From contig NZ_JAPSKE010000005.1 in the NCBI RefSeq assembly GCF_031177825.1, positions 62,001 to 126,000 on the forward strand: 64,000 nt of DNA, given 5' to 3'. The stretch is from Paenibacillus sp. (GTDB lineage: Bacteria > Bacillota > Bacilli > Paenibacillales > YIM-B00363). The notes under the pieces are model-generated. The model did no database searches, was not told the DNA's origin, and saw only the letters and a program-made list of their open reading frames with translations. Each line of letters starts with the position of its first letter. Position 1 is the stretch's first letter. Below, piece after piece: positions 27,586 to 37,197 of the stretch. A program made the position numbers and the translations under genes.

Positions 27586-27686
27586 CCCCATAACCTCCTG
27601 CGTTCGTTTCGCGTTCCGCCCGCGCCCGGCATGGCGCCCCGCCGATGCGGCGCGGCGGGGCAAACCTCATTGACACATCGGCTCGA

Positions 27687-30600
27687 TTACTCGCCTTTGC
27701 GTTCTTCGTTCTTCTTCAGGCCGTTCGCGTTCCCGTCGCCGGGGAAGGCGAACGCTTCGACGACGGCCGCTTCGGACGCGTTGCCCGCCGCGTCCCGCGC
27801 GACCAGCTTGTAACGGTACGTGACGAACCGTTCGAGTCCGGAATCGGCGTAGGACGTTCCCGTTACGGTAGCGATCAACGCGTCGTCGCGGTACAAGTCG
27901 TAGGCGACCGTGCCGACGTTGTCCGCGGCCGCCTCCCATACGAGCGCGACGTCGGTTTTCGAGACGTCCGCCGCCGCGAAGCCCGAAGGCTTCGCAGGCG
28001 CCTCCGCGTCGTAGACGGGCAACCCGGGCGTCGTGCCGAGGACGAACCGTCCCGGCGTCTTCGCCGTCACTTTCAGGAAATAGACGAACTTCGGATCGTA
28101 CGGATTCGCGTAGGCGAACGACTCCGCCGCGTCGCCGGGCTTCGCGGAGGAGGCCAATACGTTCGTGTACGCGCCGTTCCAGTACATCGCGACGTCGACG
28201 TCGGCGCCTCCGAGCGGCAGCGCTTCGACCGCGTATCGGCTTAAGCCTGATGCCTTATACCAAATTTCCTGTCCAGCCGCGGTCGCTTCGCCCAACGCCG
28301 CGTACGCGTTCCCGAGCGGCAGCGCCGATAATTTCGTCGCGCCGTCTTCGGCGGGACGCTCGAGCGACAGCTCGTAGGCGCCGCCCGTCGTCATGCCCGT
28401 TACGCGGACGACGATGAACGAATCGTTCGGTTCTCGCTGACTGACGAGCAGGCGATGCTCCGGCAGGACGGACCATTCGTTGTTGTACGAAAATCCGCCA
28501 TGCGGGCGAACCGCGGACGGCGCCTCGTGGAAATACCGCGTCTCTAGACCGCCGACCGTGTTCGCCGCCCCGAGCGGACGCAGACGGACGATCCAGTCTT
28601 CCCCGGAGACAATCGGAAATTTGAACCAATGCTGCCCGTTGCCGGCGATCTCTCCGCTATAGACGACGCCTTCCTTCGCCGAAAGCGTCATCGCCGTCTC
28701 CCAGCTGTCGCCCGGACGCTCCGGCCGGTCGCCCGGCGGCTGCACCCCGTTGTAGATCGTATAGGTCCCGTTCGTCTTCGCCGTCACCTTGAGGTAATAC
28801 ACGAAGCTGTCCGCATAGACGTTCGTATATTGGATCGTCTCGTACGCGCCCGCCCCGTTCGCCGACGCCTTCTCCGGTACGCCGCTGTTCGCGTCGCGGT
28901 ACAGCGCCAGATCGAAATCCGCCGCCGTCCCGTCCGGAACGAGCGTCAGCGCATACGAAGGCTTGCCCGTCAGCTTATACCACACGACTTGCCCCGCCGA
29001 AGCGGCCCCAGTCGTCGGTTGCTGGTTCGGCAGCCGCATGGCGTTCATCTGCGTCGTCCCGTCCTCCGCGGGTTTAGCGAGCGTGATCTTATATTTCGCG
29101 CTCGGCGTCTCCGGGAAGACGCGCAGCACGCCTTGCGTGGCGGCGCCCGTCGGGTTGCTGACGACGAGCGACTGGATGCTGTCGGACTTCCCGTACGAGA
29201 AGCCGCTGTGCTTCGTCTGCGTCTCGCCCCACAGCCGCGTCTCGAAGCCGACCTTCCCTTCGAGCGGCGTAACGGTAACGACCCAGTCTTCGCCCGCCGC
29301 CATCGGGAACTTCAGCCATTGCGAGGCCGTAATCGACACGCGGGAGGAATAGACGTCGCCTTCCTTCGCTTCGAGCTGCACCATGTTGCTCCACGAATCG
29401 CCGGCCGGAAGCGGAATGACCGTCTCCTCGATCGCTCGCGGCGTATAGGTCCCCGCCGTGAACGCAGCGGTCTCGTCGTAAATTTCACGCACCCTCGGGT
29501 CCGTCGAATTGTAGAACCCTTGCAGCACCGTCTTCGCGCCGAGGTAGTACCCCGTCACGGTCTGATTCAACGCCGCCTTCGCGTATTCGTTCAAGTAGGC
29601 GTAATACTTCCGCCGCGCGTACTCGTCGTTGTACAGCTGGCCGTCGTAATCGGTGCCCCATCCCGGCCAGCTCATGTGGTAGTCGCCTTCCACCTCGACC
29701 CCGAGACCGAATCGCTTCGCCGTCGCCACCGTGTTTTGCAATCGGGACAAGTCGACCGCCGCGGAAGTTTGGTTCGGCGCGAAATGCGACTTGAACATGT
29801 AGTTCGGCTGCATCATGACCGCGTCGAAGCCGAGCTCCTCCCAATACGTCGAACCGTTCGCCTGATAGAACGGGATCCAGAACAGCTTCTTGCCGAGCGC
29901 GTGCACCCGGTCGGCCGTATGGCGCACGATCGCTTCCTCGTACACCGTCGCGAAGCCGATCTCTTCGTGATACCAATAGAAGCCGGCCAGATCCAAATGC
30001 TCGAAGCCTTGCTCGGCGAAGCGCCGCTCGACTTCACCGGTGTACCAATCGATGATTTTCTTCCGCGCATCGAACGACTGCTCCGGGGTCGCCTCGTCGA
30101 GCAGGACGTTGAGCGGTTCGCCGTTCAGCTCGCCCCAGCTGCCGGAGGCGGCGGATGGGTCGGGCGCCAAGTACGGAATGGAGACGACGACCTTCGTCTT
30201 GCGGTCCGGGTCGCCGAGCTCCGCCTTCGCTTCGCCGGTCGCCTGATCGAGCGCGTCGAAGTGCAGATGCGCCGAGAAGAGGCTATCCAGATACGCGTCC
30301 CAGGCCGGCTTCTTGTCGAAGTCGAAGTACGAGCCGCCGATCGGAATCGAGAGCACGGAGTCGAACATCCATCCGGTCCGGTCGCCCGCCGCGTCCGTAT
30401 GCGCGACGACCGACTTGAACTCTTCCTTGCTCCAGTCGCCGAGCTCCGGTCGGCCCGGGTAATAATAAGAGAGATAGAGATGATGAACGCCGCCGCTTTC
30501 CTCGAGCGTCGGAGGCGGCCGGTCGACGATCGCCGGCGCCGGCGGCAGCGCGGACGCGGGGCGGTCGCCCGCCGCCGGATCCCTCCCGTTCACGACGATT

Positions 30601-31178
30601 TCGTCCATGAACGTAAACATGCCGACCTCGACCTCGAGCTTGACGTAGCGCGCTGTCGCATCGACGCCGGCGAAGCCCAGCTCGACGCGTTCGACGGTCT
30701 GCGAGGTCGAATGGTCCTTCGTTCGCCCGCCGGCTGCGTACCAGTCCGTTCCGTTATCCGAGAGGAACAGCTTGACGTACCGCGGGAGATCGACGGCGGC
30801 GTGTCGCTCGCGGAGGAAGCCGCCGCCGACGCTGTCGACGTATTTCGCCGAGCCGAGGTCAATGACGATATCCCTGGCTACCTGCCGGGAAAATCCGTTC
30901 CACTCCGTATTGGCGAAATATGCGTCGCCGACCTTCGAGGCGGCGATCCGGCCGTTCGTCAGCTCCCGCCCGGGCGTATCCGTATCCCCTGCGGTGCGTA
31001 CGTCGTAGGGAGCGAGATCCGAATCGGGAACGTGCGCGGTAACGGTATAAGGGCGTTGGAGGGCTACGTTCGTGAATTCGTTTTCGTTCGCGCCGGCGCC
31101 CGTCGCCGCGGCCGGGAGCAAGGACGCAGCCATCAAAGCCGCCAGCGCGGACCGGTGAGCCGTGTGTAGACGGTTCAT
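27687..31178 (-). CDS. Large secreted DUF4855-domain protein with discoidin-like module and fibronectin III end
   Basis: Three ATG codons stand in a row; the one at 31178 lies 7 bases from GGAGG and is preferred, giving 1163 residues. Parts: signal peptide (about 1-32); F5/8-type discoidin-like region (about 35-190, N-V-A-L-Q-R-P-Y and Y-V-K-L-F-L-S-D-N-G-T-D-W-Y); DUF4855 (about 215-555; H-H-L-Y-L-S-Y-Y-Y, F-Y-W-Y-H-E-E-I, G-V-E-V-E-G-D-Y-H); repeated beta-sandwich modules of pre-peptidase type (about 580-1040); and a fibronectin III-like domain (about 1060-1140, V-A-L-V-W-E-A-A-A-D-N-V-G-T). DUF4855 looks like a TIM-barrel glycosidase with acidic residues, but no activity is assigned here. 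Its ABC importer genes lie directly upstream. Confidence 0.88.
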   Translation of the reverse strand: MNRLHTAHRSALAALMAASLLPAAATGAGANENEFTNVALQRPYTVTAHVPDSDLAPYDVRTAGDTDTPGRELTNGRIAASKVGDAYFANTEWNGFSRQVARDIVIDLGSAKYVDSVGGGFLRERHAAVDLPRYVKLFLSDNGTDWYAAGGRTKDHSTSQTVERVELGFAGVDATARYVKLEVEVGMFTFMDEIVVNGRDPAAGDRPASALPPAPAIVDRPPPTLEESGGVHHLYLSYYYPGRPELGDWSKEEFKSVVAHTDAAGDRTGWMFDSVLSIPIGGSYFDFDKKPAWDAYLDSLFSAHLHFDALDQATGEAKAELGDPDRKTKVVVSIPYLAPDPSAASGSWGELNGEPLNVLLDEATPEQSFDARKKIIDWYTGEVERRFAEQGFEHLDLAGFYWYHEEIGFATVYEEAIVRHTADRVHALGKKLFWIPFYQANGSTYWEELGFDAVMMQPNYMFKSHFAPNQTSAAVDLSRLQNTVATAKRFGLGVEVEGDYHMSWPGWGTDYDGQLYNDEYARRKYYAYLNEYAKAALNQTVTGYYLGAKTVLQGFYNSTDPRVREIYDETAAFTAGTYTPRAIEETVIPLPAGDSWSNMVQLEAKEGDVYSSRVSITASQWLKFPMAAGEDWVVTVTPLEGKVGFETRLWGETQTKHSGFSYGKSDSIQSLVVSNPTGAATQGVLRVFPETPSAKYKITLAKPAEDGTTQMNAMRLPNQQPTTGAASAGQVVWYKLTGKPSYALTLVPDGTAADFDLALYRDANSGVPEKASANGAGAYETIQYTNVYADSFVYYLKVTAKTNGTYTIYNGVQPPGDRPERPGDSWETAMTLSAKEGVVYSGEIAGNGQHWFKFPIVSGEDWIVRLRPLGAANTVGGLETRYFHEAPSAVRPHGGFSYNNEWSVLPEHRLLVSQREPNDSFIVVRVTGMTTGGAYELSLERPAEDGATKLSALPLGNAYAALGEATAAGQEIWYKASGLSRYAVEALPLGGADVDVAMYWNGAYTNVLASSAKPGDAAESFAYANPYDPKFVYFLKVTAKTPGRFVLGTTPGLPVYDAEAPAKPSGFAAADVSKTDVALVWEAAADNVGTVAYDLYRDDALIATVTGTSYADSGLERFVTYRYKLVARDAAGNASEAAVVEAFAFPGDGNANGLKKNEERKGE

Positions 31179-31203
31179 CATCATTCCTCCTTTAGGTAAT
31201 GAA

Positions 31204-31232
31204 GAAGGGGATGGATACGATCCCACCCCCTT
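31204..31232 (-). terminator. Hairpin between binding-protein gene and DUF4855 gene
   Basis: An inverted repeat AAGGGG...CCCCTT lies just after the stop at 31246. The U-tail is poor, so it is more likely an attenuator or mRNA 3'-end stabiliser than a full stop. Confidence 0.5.
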
Positions 31233-31245
31233 ACGTTCTACATGC

Positions 31246-32883
31246 TTACTCCCAATGTCCGGAGGTGCCCGCCGCTTTGATCTTTTCGTTCACGTCCTTG
31301 ATCATCTCGGCGCCTCCCTCGTTCATGTACTTCTGCAGCATCGCGTCCCAGCCTTCGTCGATCGGCGTCTGGCCGACGATCATCTTCGTTTGCTCCGCGT
31401 ACATCTTGAAGTACAGATCGAGCTCGTACTTGTTCTTCGGCTCGGAGTACAGCCCCTTCTCCGGACCGTAGTAGTGCTTGCTCTCCATGTGCATCTTTTC
31501 GAACGCCTTCAGCGTGTCGTAGTGGAGCGGTTCGCTCTTGTACTGTTCCGCGAATTGGTTCGCCGCGTCGTTCGGCGCCCATGCGTTCGTGTCCGGGAAG
31601 TAGTCGGACGGCTTGAGGCCCTTCTCTTCGAGCTCCAGCACGGCGACGCCGTCCTGCATCTTGTACCCGGAGCCTTCTTTGCCGCGGAACCAATCGAAAT
31701 CCGCGTTGCTCGGATTCCGCTGCTCGGCGGGGTAAAACCGGCGGCCGAAGTCTACGATTTCGAGAATTCGTTTCACCTTCTCGGGCTGATCCTTCAGCTT
31801 CGCGTTCAGCATGACGGCGCGATACATGCCGGAGTTCGAGGTGAAGCCGAGCGTGCCGTCCGGAGCCGCGAACGGCGGAATCGGCGCCAGCTTCGCGTTC
31901 GGGTTGATGTCTTTCAGCGCCGTAATGTTTTCCGGACCGACGCCGCCCGGGTAGCCGATGAACATGCCGCCCTTGCCGGAATAAAACTCCTTGTACGCCT
32001 GCCCCCAGTTAATGAGACCGAAGTCCGGCGTGATGGCGCCTTCCTTGTACAGGTCCGCGAGGAACTTCAGATGCTCCTTGCGGACGTCGGAGATGATGCC
32101 CGGAACGAAATTGCCGTCCTTGTCCTTGTGGTACCAGGCGAGGAAGTCCCAATATGCGCCGAAGTGGTACTGCGGGTTAATGTTTTCCGCCATGACCATG
32201 CCGTACGTGTCCTTCTTCCCGTTGCCGTCCGGGTCGTCGTTCGTGAAGGCGAGCGCCACTTCGCGCAGCTCCTCGTAGTTGGTCGGCATCTTGAGGCCGA
32301 GATTGTCGAGCCAGTCTTGACGGATCATCGGCGTATTGGAAAATTGCGAGACGTAGTAGCCCGGAAGCTCATAGATGTGCCCGTTCACGGTCGCCGCGTT
32401 GATCGCGAAGTCCGGCAGCAGCTTGAACGTCTCGTAATCGTCGATGTACTCGTCAAGCGGCAGGAACGCGCCTTGCGCCGCCCATTTATAGAAGTTCGGC
32501 TCCATCGGGTTTTCCATGATAAGAATGTCCGGCATATCGCCGCCGGCGACCGTCACGGACAGCTTCTGATCGTAATCGTCGCGGCTGACGTAGGTCGGCT
32601 GCCAATCGACGTTGAACCGTTCGTTGATCATCTGAATGCCGGTGCCTCCCGCCGGCGGCAGCTTGCCGTAGCGGAAGTCGAGCATCGTGATCGTGAACTT
32701 CTCCTCGCTCTTCGTCTCGGCCGCGGCCGGCTGCTCCTTCGTCTCGCTCGATGCGGGCGCCGGCGCCGGCGCTGCGGTCTCCTGCTCCGCCGCGCCGCCG
32801 TTTCCGCCGCTGCATGCCGCGAGCCCCGCGCATAGCGCCGCGACGAGGGCCAATTGCAAAGTCGTATTCAACCGTTGTTTCAT
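31246..32883 (-). CDS. Extracellular solute-binding lipoprotein (LplA-like) of the DUF4855 locus
   Basis: The signal peptide has lipobox C-A-G-L-A-A-C, followed by an S/A/P/E-rich linker and a long carbohydrate-binding-protein fold (545 residues in all). It contains D-P-D-G-N-G-K-K-D-T-Y-G, a calcium-binding-like segment also found in the binding protein at 13789 (D-P-N-G-N-G-Q-K-D-E). It is the third gene after two permeases. Ligand unknown, presumably oligosaccharides related to the DUF4855 protein. Confidence 0.93.
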   Translation of the reverse strand: MKQRLNTTLQLALVAALCAGLAACSGGNGGAAEQETAAPAPAPASSETKEQPAAAETKSEEKFTITMLDFRYGKLPPAGGTGIQMINERFNVDWQPTYVSRDDYDQKLSVTVAGGDMPDILIMENPMEPNFYKWAAQGAFLPLDEYIDDYETFKLLPDFAINAATVNGHIYELPGYYVSQFSNTPMIRQDWLDNLGLKMPTNYEELREVALAFTNDDPDGNGKKDTYGMVMAENINPQYHFGAYWDFLAWYHKDKDGNFVPGIISDVRKEHLKFLADLYKEGAITPDFGLINWGQAYKEFYSGKGGMFIGYPGGVGPENITALKDINPNAKLAPIPPFAAPDGTLGFTSNSGMYRAVMLNAKLKDQPEKVKRILEIVDFGRRFYPAEQRNPSNADFDWFRGKEGSGYKMQDGVAVLELEEKGLKPSDYFPDTNAWAPNDAANQFAEQYKSEPLHYDTLKAFEKMHMESKHYYGPEKGLYSEPKNKYELDLYFKMYAEQTKMIVGQTPIDEGWDAMLQKYMNEGGAEMIKDVNEKIKAAGTSGHWE

Positions 32884-32944
32884 GCGAACCTCTCCCTTTT
32901 TCGGTCATTATGGAAAAAATTCAATAGCGGATGCCCCTTGCAAC

Positions 32945-33814
32945 TTACCCCTTCACCGCGCCAAGCATCACTCCCTTCGCGAAGTGCTTTTGCAGGAACG
33001 GGTACACGATCAGAATCGGCACCGTCGCGACCAGCAGCGCCGCCATCTGAATCGTCTCGGGCGGCGGCATCTGCTCGACCGTCTCGGTCGCGACGCGAAG
33101 CGTGTTCGTCTCGTTCACGACGACGAGCTGGCGCAGTACCACTTGCACGGGCCACTTCTCCGGCGAATTCATGTACAGCAAGCCGCCGAAGTAATTGTTC
33201 CAGTGGCCTACCGCGTAGAACAAGCCGAACGCCGCGAGCGCGGGCTTGGACAGCGGCAGCACGATCCGGGCGAAGATGCCGAGGTCGGTCGCGCCGTCCA
33301 TGACGGCCGATTCGACGACTTCCCCGGGGATGCTCAGGAAAAATTGCCGCATGACGATCAGGTTGAACGGGCTGATGGCGACCGGAAGAATGAGCGCCCA
33401 GATGCTGTTGATGAGTCCCGTCTCCTTCACGACGATGTACGTCGGGATCAGCCCCGCCGGGAATAACAGCGCGAACAAAACGAGAACGAGAACCGGCTTC
33501 CGCCCGACGACGGGCCGGGACAACGCGTATCCCATCGATGACGTGAACAGCAGGTTCACCATCGTCCCGAGGATCGTCACGTAGATCGTAAAGAAGATCG
33601 ACCGGATGAACGCGTCCGACTTAAAGATATAGTCGTACGCGTCGAACACCCACTCCTTCGGCCAAATCAAGAAGTCGGCCTGGATAAATTCCTTATACGA
33701 AGAGAACGACACGGCGAACACATAGAGGAACGGGAACAGCATGAACGCCCCGATCAACGTAAGGAGCGTCGCGTTGACGACGTGGAACGTCTTCCCGCTT
33801 GCGCTTTCTTTCAT
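32945..33814 (-). CDS. Carbohydrate ABC transporter permease, LplC/YtcP type
   Basis: This 289-residue protein has six helices and EAA loop V-E-S-A-V-M-D-G-A-T-D-L. It ends with the K-G-V-M-L-G-A-V-K-G tail typical of this family. GAGGAGG precedes the start. It lies between the partner permease (18 bp upstream) and the binding-protein gene. Confidence 0.94.
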   Translation of the reverse strand: MKESASGKTFHVVNATLLTLIGAFMLFPFLYVFAVSFSSYKEFIQADFLIWPKEWVFDAYDYIFKSDAFIRSIFFTIYVTILGTMVNLLFTSSMGYALSRPVVGRKPVLVLVLFALLFPAGLIPTYIVVKETGLINSIWALILPVAISPFNLIVMRQFFLSIPGEVVESAVMDGATDLGIFARIVLPLSKPALAAFGLFYAVGHWNNYFGGLLYMNSPEKWPVQVVLRQLVVVNETNTLRVATETVEQMPPPETIQMAALLVATVPILIVYPFLQKHFAKGVMLGAVKG

Positions 33815-33832
33815 ATCGATCCTCCTCGCGGT

Positions 33833-34741
33833 TTAATAGACGCCGTCCTGACCGAATCGCTTGGCCAGCCGGTTCGCGCCCCAGACGAGACCGAATCCGA
33901 CGACGCCCTTGAACAATCCGACGGCCGTGGCGAAGCTGTAATCCGACTGCACGATGCCCTTGAAGTAGACGTACGTATCGAGCACGTTCCCTGTCTCCAT
34001 CACGAACGGGTTGAGCATGAGGAAGATCTGCTCGAAGCCGGTGTCGAGCACCGTGCCCAGGCGCAGGATGAGCAGGATGATGATCGTGCTGCGCAGCGCC
34101 GGCAGCGTAATATGCCATATTTTTCGGAAGCGCCCCGCTCCGTCCATGACGGCGGCTTCGTACAGCTGCGGGTCGACGCCCGCCAAAGCGGCGAGGAAGA
34201 TGACCGTCCCCCACCCCGCTTCCTTCCAGATGACTTGCAGGACGATCAACGGCTTGAAGAATGCGGGATCCGACAGGAACGGGATCGGGTCGATGCCGAA
34301 GTACGTGCCCAAGAAGGAGTTGATGACGCCGCTGCCGCGCAGGAAAATAACGCAGATGCCGACGACGATGACCCACGACATGAAGTGCGGCAGGTACACG
34401 ATCGATTGGAGCACCCCTTTGAACCAGCCGCCGCCGCGCAGCTCGTTCAACATAATCGCCAGAACGATCGGCGCGGGGAAAGCGAAGACGATTTGCAGGA
34501 ACGAGATGTTTAAGGTGTTCCATAACACTTGCACGATTTCGTAATCCTTGAAGATGACGGCGAAATGCTTCATGCCGACCCACGGGCTCTCCAGGAAGCC
34601 TAAAAAAGGACTGAAATCTTGAAACGCAATGATCGAGCCCAGCAAGGGTAGATACTTGTAAATGAGAAAGTATGCCAGTCCCGGCAACATCAACAGGATC
34701 AAAAACCGATCCCGATACAACCGCTTCAGCCAGAATTGCAT
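33833..34741 (-). CDS. Sugar ABC transporter permease, LplB/YteP type
   Basis: This 302-residue protein has six helices and EAA loop Y-E-A-A-V-M-D-G-A-G-R-F. AAGGAGG precedes the ATG. It is the first gene of the importer operon. The upstream gap contains a 9-bp inverted repeat (34824..34858) that may be the operator. Confidence 0.94.
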   Translation of the reverse strand: MQFWLKRLYRDRFLILLMLPGLAYFLIYKYLPLLGSIIAFQDFSPFLGFLESPWVGMKHFAVIFKDYEIVQVLWNTLNISFLQIVFAFPAPIVLAIMLNELRGGGWFKGVLQSIVYLPHFMSWVIVVGICVIFLRGSGVINSFLGTYFGIDPIPFLSDPAFFKPLIVLQVIWKEAGWGTVIFLAALAGVDPQLYEAAVMDGAGRFRKIWHITLPALRSTIIILLILRLGTVLDTGFEQIFLMLNPFVMETGNVLDTYVYFKGIVQSDYSFATAVGLFKGVVGFGLVWGANRLAKRFGQDGVY

Positions 34742-34823
34742 CCCGGCGCCTCCTTGTCGTCGTTGAATGGTCGACCTCGCTTGACCCTGCCATCACTGTA
34801 ATACAGCCCCGATTTACCTGCAT

Positions 34824-34858
34824 TTATCCGTTCATTCCGCCTCCGCAACAACGGATAA
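34824..34858. promoter_or_regulatory. Perfect 9-bp inverted repeat upstream of the second importer
   Basis: TTATCCGTT (34824-34832) and AACGGATAA (34850-34858) flank 17 bp. It sits about 85-115 bp upstream of the first permease gene, on the usual activator side. It is a candidate site for the AraC- or DeoR-type regulator encoded upstream. Confidence 0.45.
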
Positions 34859-34869
34859 AAGGGCGTATA

Positions 34870-34908
34870 AAAAGAAAAAAGCGGCTCCCCGCAAGGGGGG
34901 GCCGCCGC
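34870..34908 (-). terminator. Terminator of the DeoR-AraC regulator operon
   Basis: On the minus strand a GC-rich stem (GCGGC...CCCC/GGGG...GCCGC) is followed by TTTTTTCTTTTT, immediately after the stop at 34912. Confidence 0.88.
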
Positions 34909-34911
34909 CGT

Positions 34912-37197
34912 TCACGCGCCTCGAAGCGTTCTGCGATACTGCGCAGGCGGCACGCCGACCACCTGCTTGAAGATGCGGGTGAAGTTTTGAACCGTCGTAT
35001 ACCGGAGCCGTTCCGCGATCGTCTTGATCGGCAAATCGGAATGCTCGAGCCAATACTTCGCCTTCTCCATCCGGTAAGCGATCAAGTAATCCGCATAAGG
35101 GACGCCCGTAACTTCCTTGAACATGCGGCTGAGCTGCGTGGGACTCAGCTTGGCGATGTCCGCGAGCTGCTGCAGCGACAAGTCGGTCTCGAAGTGCGCG
35201 TGGATGTACTGCAGCACTTGATCGATGCGGAACTTCTCGTCCTGCTCCTCGCGAAGCCGCGCCGCAATCGCCGGAAACACCTCTTCCCGCAGCCAAGCGG
35301 CCGCTTCGTACACGGTGTGAAAGCGCGAGATGCGTTGATACAAGTTTTCTTCGAAAATGTCGTTCGCGTCCGCCCCGATCTCGTGCAGCTGATGCGCGAG
35401 CTCCCCGATGAAATACGACAGCAGCCCCCTCGCGGTCTGCACGTCCGTTATCCGGGCCGGCAGCGCTTCGACGAAGGCGTCCAGCTCGTCTCGGGCGCGC
35501 TCCGTCTGCGCGAGCGCGGCGGATGCGGCGATGTTCTTCAGCTCGCGAATCCATTGCCGTTCGAGCAGCGGCGCCGACCGTTCGATGTCGCGATGCGAAA
35601 TCGTCAGATTCGGTCCGAGCAGCATACGGAACTCGAGCAGCGACCGCGCCTCCTGATACAAGCCTGGGATGGCGCCGATGCCGCCGCGCGTCGCGCTGAA
35701 CGTGACCGTGATCGTATTCTTTAAATAGGTCTGCACGATCTCCCGCATCTGCTTCGCGAGCGGCTCGAACGAGGCCGCCACCCGTTCCGGTTCGCCGTCC
35801 GTCCCGACGATCAGCGCGATCTGCTCGGGGTTCGGGGACACGATCGTGATCGCGATGTCCGGCGTCGAATATTCGACGCACAACTCCTCTACGATTTTCC
35901 GGAACGCGAACATGAACAGCGCTCGATCGCGCTCGCCGAACCTGCTGCGGAACGACGACGCGTCGTCCCACTCCACGACGCTGACGCAATACTTGCGGCG
36001 CTGCAGCAGACCGCCGGCTCCCGGATGCTTCAGGAACTCCTCCTCGGACGTTACGCCCCATAGAAGGCCTAAGAGCAAGTTTTCCTGAATATGCGGCAGA
36101 TTGCTGTTCCATTGGTGCTGCAAATCTTTGTTTTGCTTCTCCATGCGCTGGATGTAGGCTTCCACCGCGACCAGCTCCTTCGTCGACGGCGCCTGCGCCT
36201 GCGTCTGCGATTGCTGCGGGACGCGTTGGAACAGCCGCTTGATCGGCGAGTACAGCTGCCGCGAGCCGAGGAACGCGATCGCCCCCCACACGAGCGTTAG
36301 CGCGAGCACCATCCAGGCCGTCACGATTTGGATTCGCTTCGACTTATCGGTCAGCTGGCTCTCCGGCGTCAAGGCGACGAACGACCAATCCGACAATGCG
36401 GAATCGAGCGAGCTCAGCCGATAGGCCGTGCCGTCCGCCGCCGCGTACGCGCTCCGTTCGAACGCGTCCGGCGGGAAGTACGCAGCGCGCTTCGACGCGT
36501 CGACGACGTTGTCCGCGACGACCCTTCCGTGACGATCGACGATGTACAGCTCTCGACCCGAGCCCGTTTGGAATTGCTCCAGCTGCCGAATCAAAGCGTC
36601 GATCGGCACATGCAGCACGATCGACCCGTACGACGGCGTCGTGAACACCGGCACCGGCCGCACCAAGACGATTTCGTTCCGCTCCGCGGCGCGTTCGGGG
36701 TACAACAGCGTCGAGCCGATCGGGTCCGGGTCGATTACGCCGCTCTCGCCGGATAACGGGAAATCCGGCAACGGCACCAAGCCGTACAAATTCGAATACA
36801 CCATGTCGAAGCTCGTGAATACGAGCGATACGTCGTACGGGAACGGCGCGGACGCTCGCATTCGCGCCACTTCGTCGATCGCCGCCCGCGTCTCCTCGTA
36901 ATGCGCCATCGACGGACCGAGCCGCATCGCCCGTACGACCGACTCCTGCGTAGCGAGCTGGACGGAGACGCGATCGGCCTCTCTGTAAAATTCGTCGATC
37001 TGCCGCTGCAGATGCTGCAATAAAATCCGATGATGGCGGTCGACTTCTTTCTGCATGCTCATAGAGGCGATATACGAGGATACCGCCCCTAATATTAATA
37101 TGGGCACGATGCTCAAGAGCAAAGAATAATAGAGAAGCTTATGTCGAAACGAAATATTGTTCAAAAAATAGGGGCGCTTCCTATTCAATCGAACCAT
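34912..37197 (-). CDS. Membrane-bound AraC-family sensor-regulator of the DUF4855 locus
   Basis: ATG at 37197 is the likeliest start (M-V-R-L-N-R-K-R-P); it overlaps the end of the DeoR gene by 17 bp, and a nearby TTG is an alternative. The 761-residue protein has a transmembrane helix at about 20-42, a Cache-like extracytoplasmic sensor region to about 285, a second helix near 290-310, and a C-terminal AraC domain (about 660-757; L-Q-Q-L-A-D-I-A-K-L-S-P-T-Q-L-S-R-M-F-K, then I-K-T-I-A-E-R-L-R-Y-T-T-V-Q-N-F-T-R-I-F-K). It should sense an extracellular signal and drive the importer genes just downstream. Its layout parallels the regulator at 11204..13507. Confidence 0.9.
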   Translation of the reverse strand: MVRLNRKRPYFLNNISFRHKLLYYSLLLSIVPILILGAVSSYIASMSMQKEVDRHHRILLQHLQRQIDEFYREADRVSVQLATQESVVRAMRLGPSMAHYEETRAAIDEVARMRASAPFPYDVSLVFTSFDMVYSNLYGLVPLPDFPLSGESGVIDPDPIGSTLLYPERAAERNEIVLVRPVPVFTTPSYGSIVLHVPIDALIRQLEQFQTGSGRELYIVDRHGRVVADNVVDASKRAAYFPPDAFERSAYAAADGTAYRLSSLDSALSDWSFVALTPESQLTDKSKRIQIVTAWMVLALTLVWGAIAFLGSRQLYSPIKRLFQRVPQQSQTQAQAPSTKELVAVEAYIQRMEKQNKDLQHQWNSNLPHIQENLLLGLLWGVTSEEEFLKHPGAGGLLQRRKYCVSVVEWDDASSFRSRFGERDRALFMFAFRKIVEELCVEYSTPDIAITIVSPNPEQIALIVGTDGEPERVAASFEPLAKQMREIVQTYLKNTITVTFSATRGGIGAIPGLYQEARSLLEFRMLLGPNLTISHRDIERSAPLLERQWIRELKNIAASAALAQTERARDELDAFVEALPARITDVQTARGLLSYFIGELAHQLHEIGADANDIFEENLYQRISRFHTVYEAAAWLREEVFPAIAARLREEQDEKFRIDQVLQYIHAHFETDLSLQQLADIAKLSPTQLSRMFKEVTGVPYADYLIAYRMEKAKYWLEHSDLPIKTIAERLRYTTVQNFTRIFKQVVGVPPAQYRRTLRGA

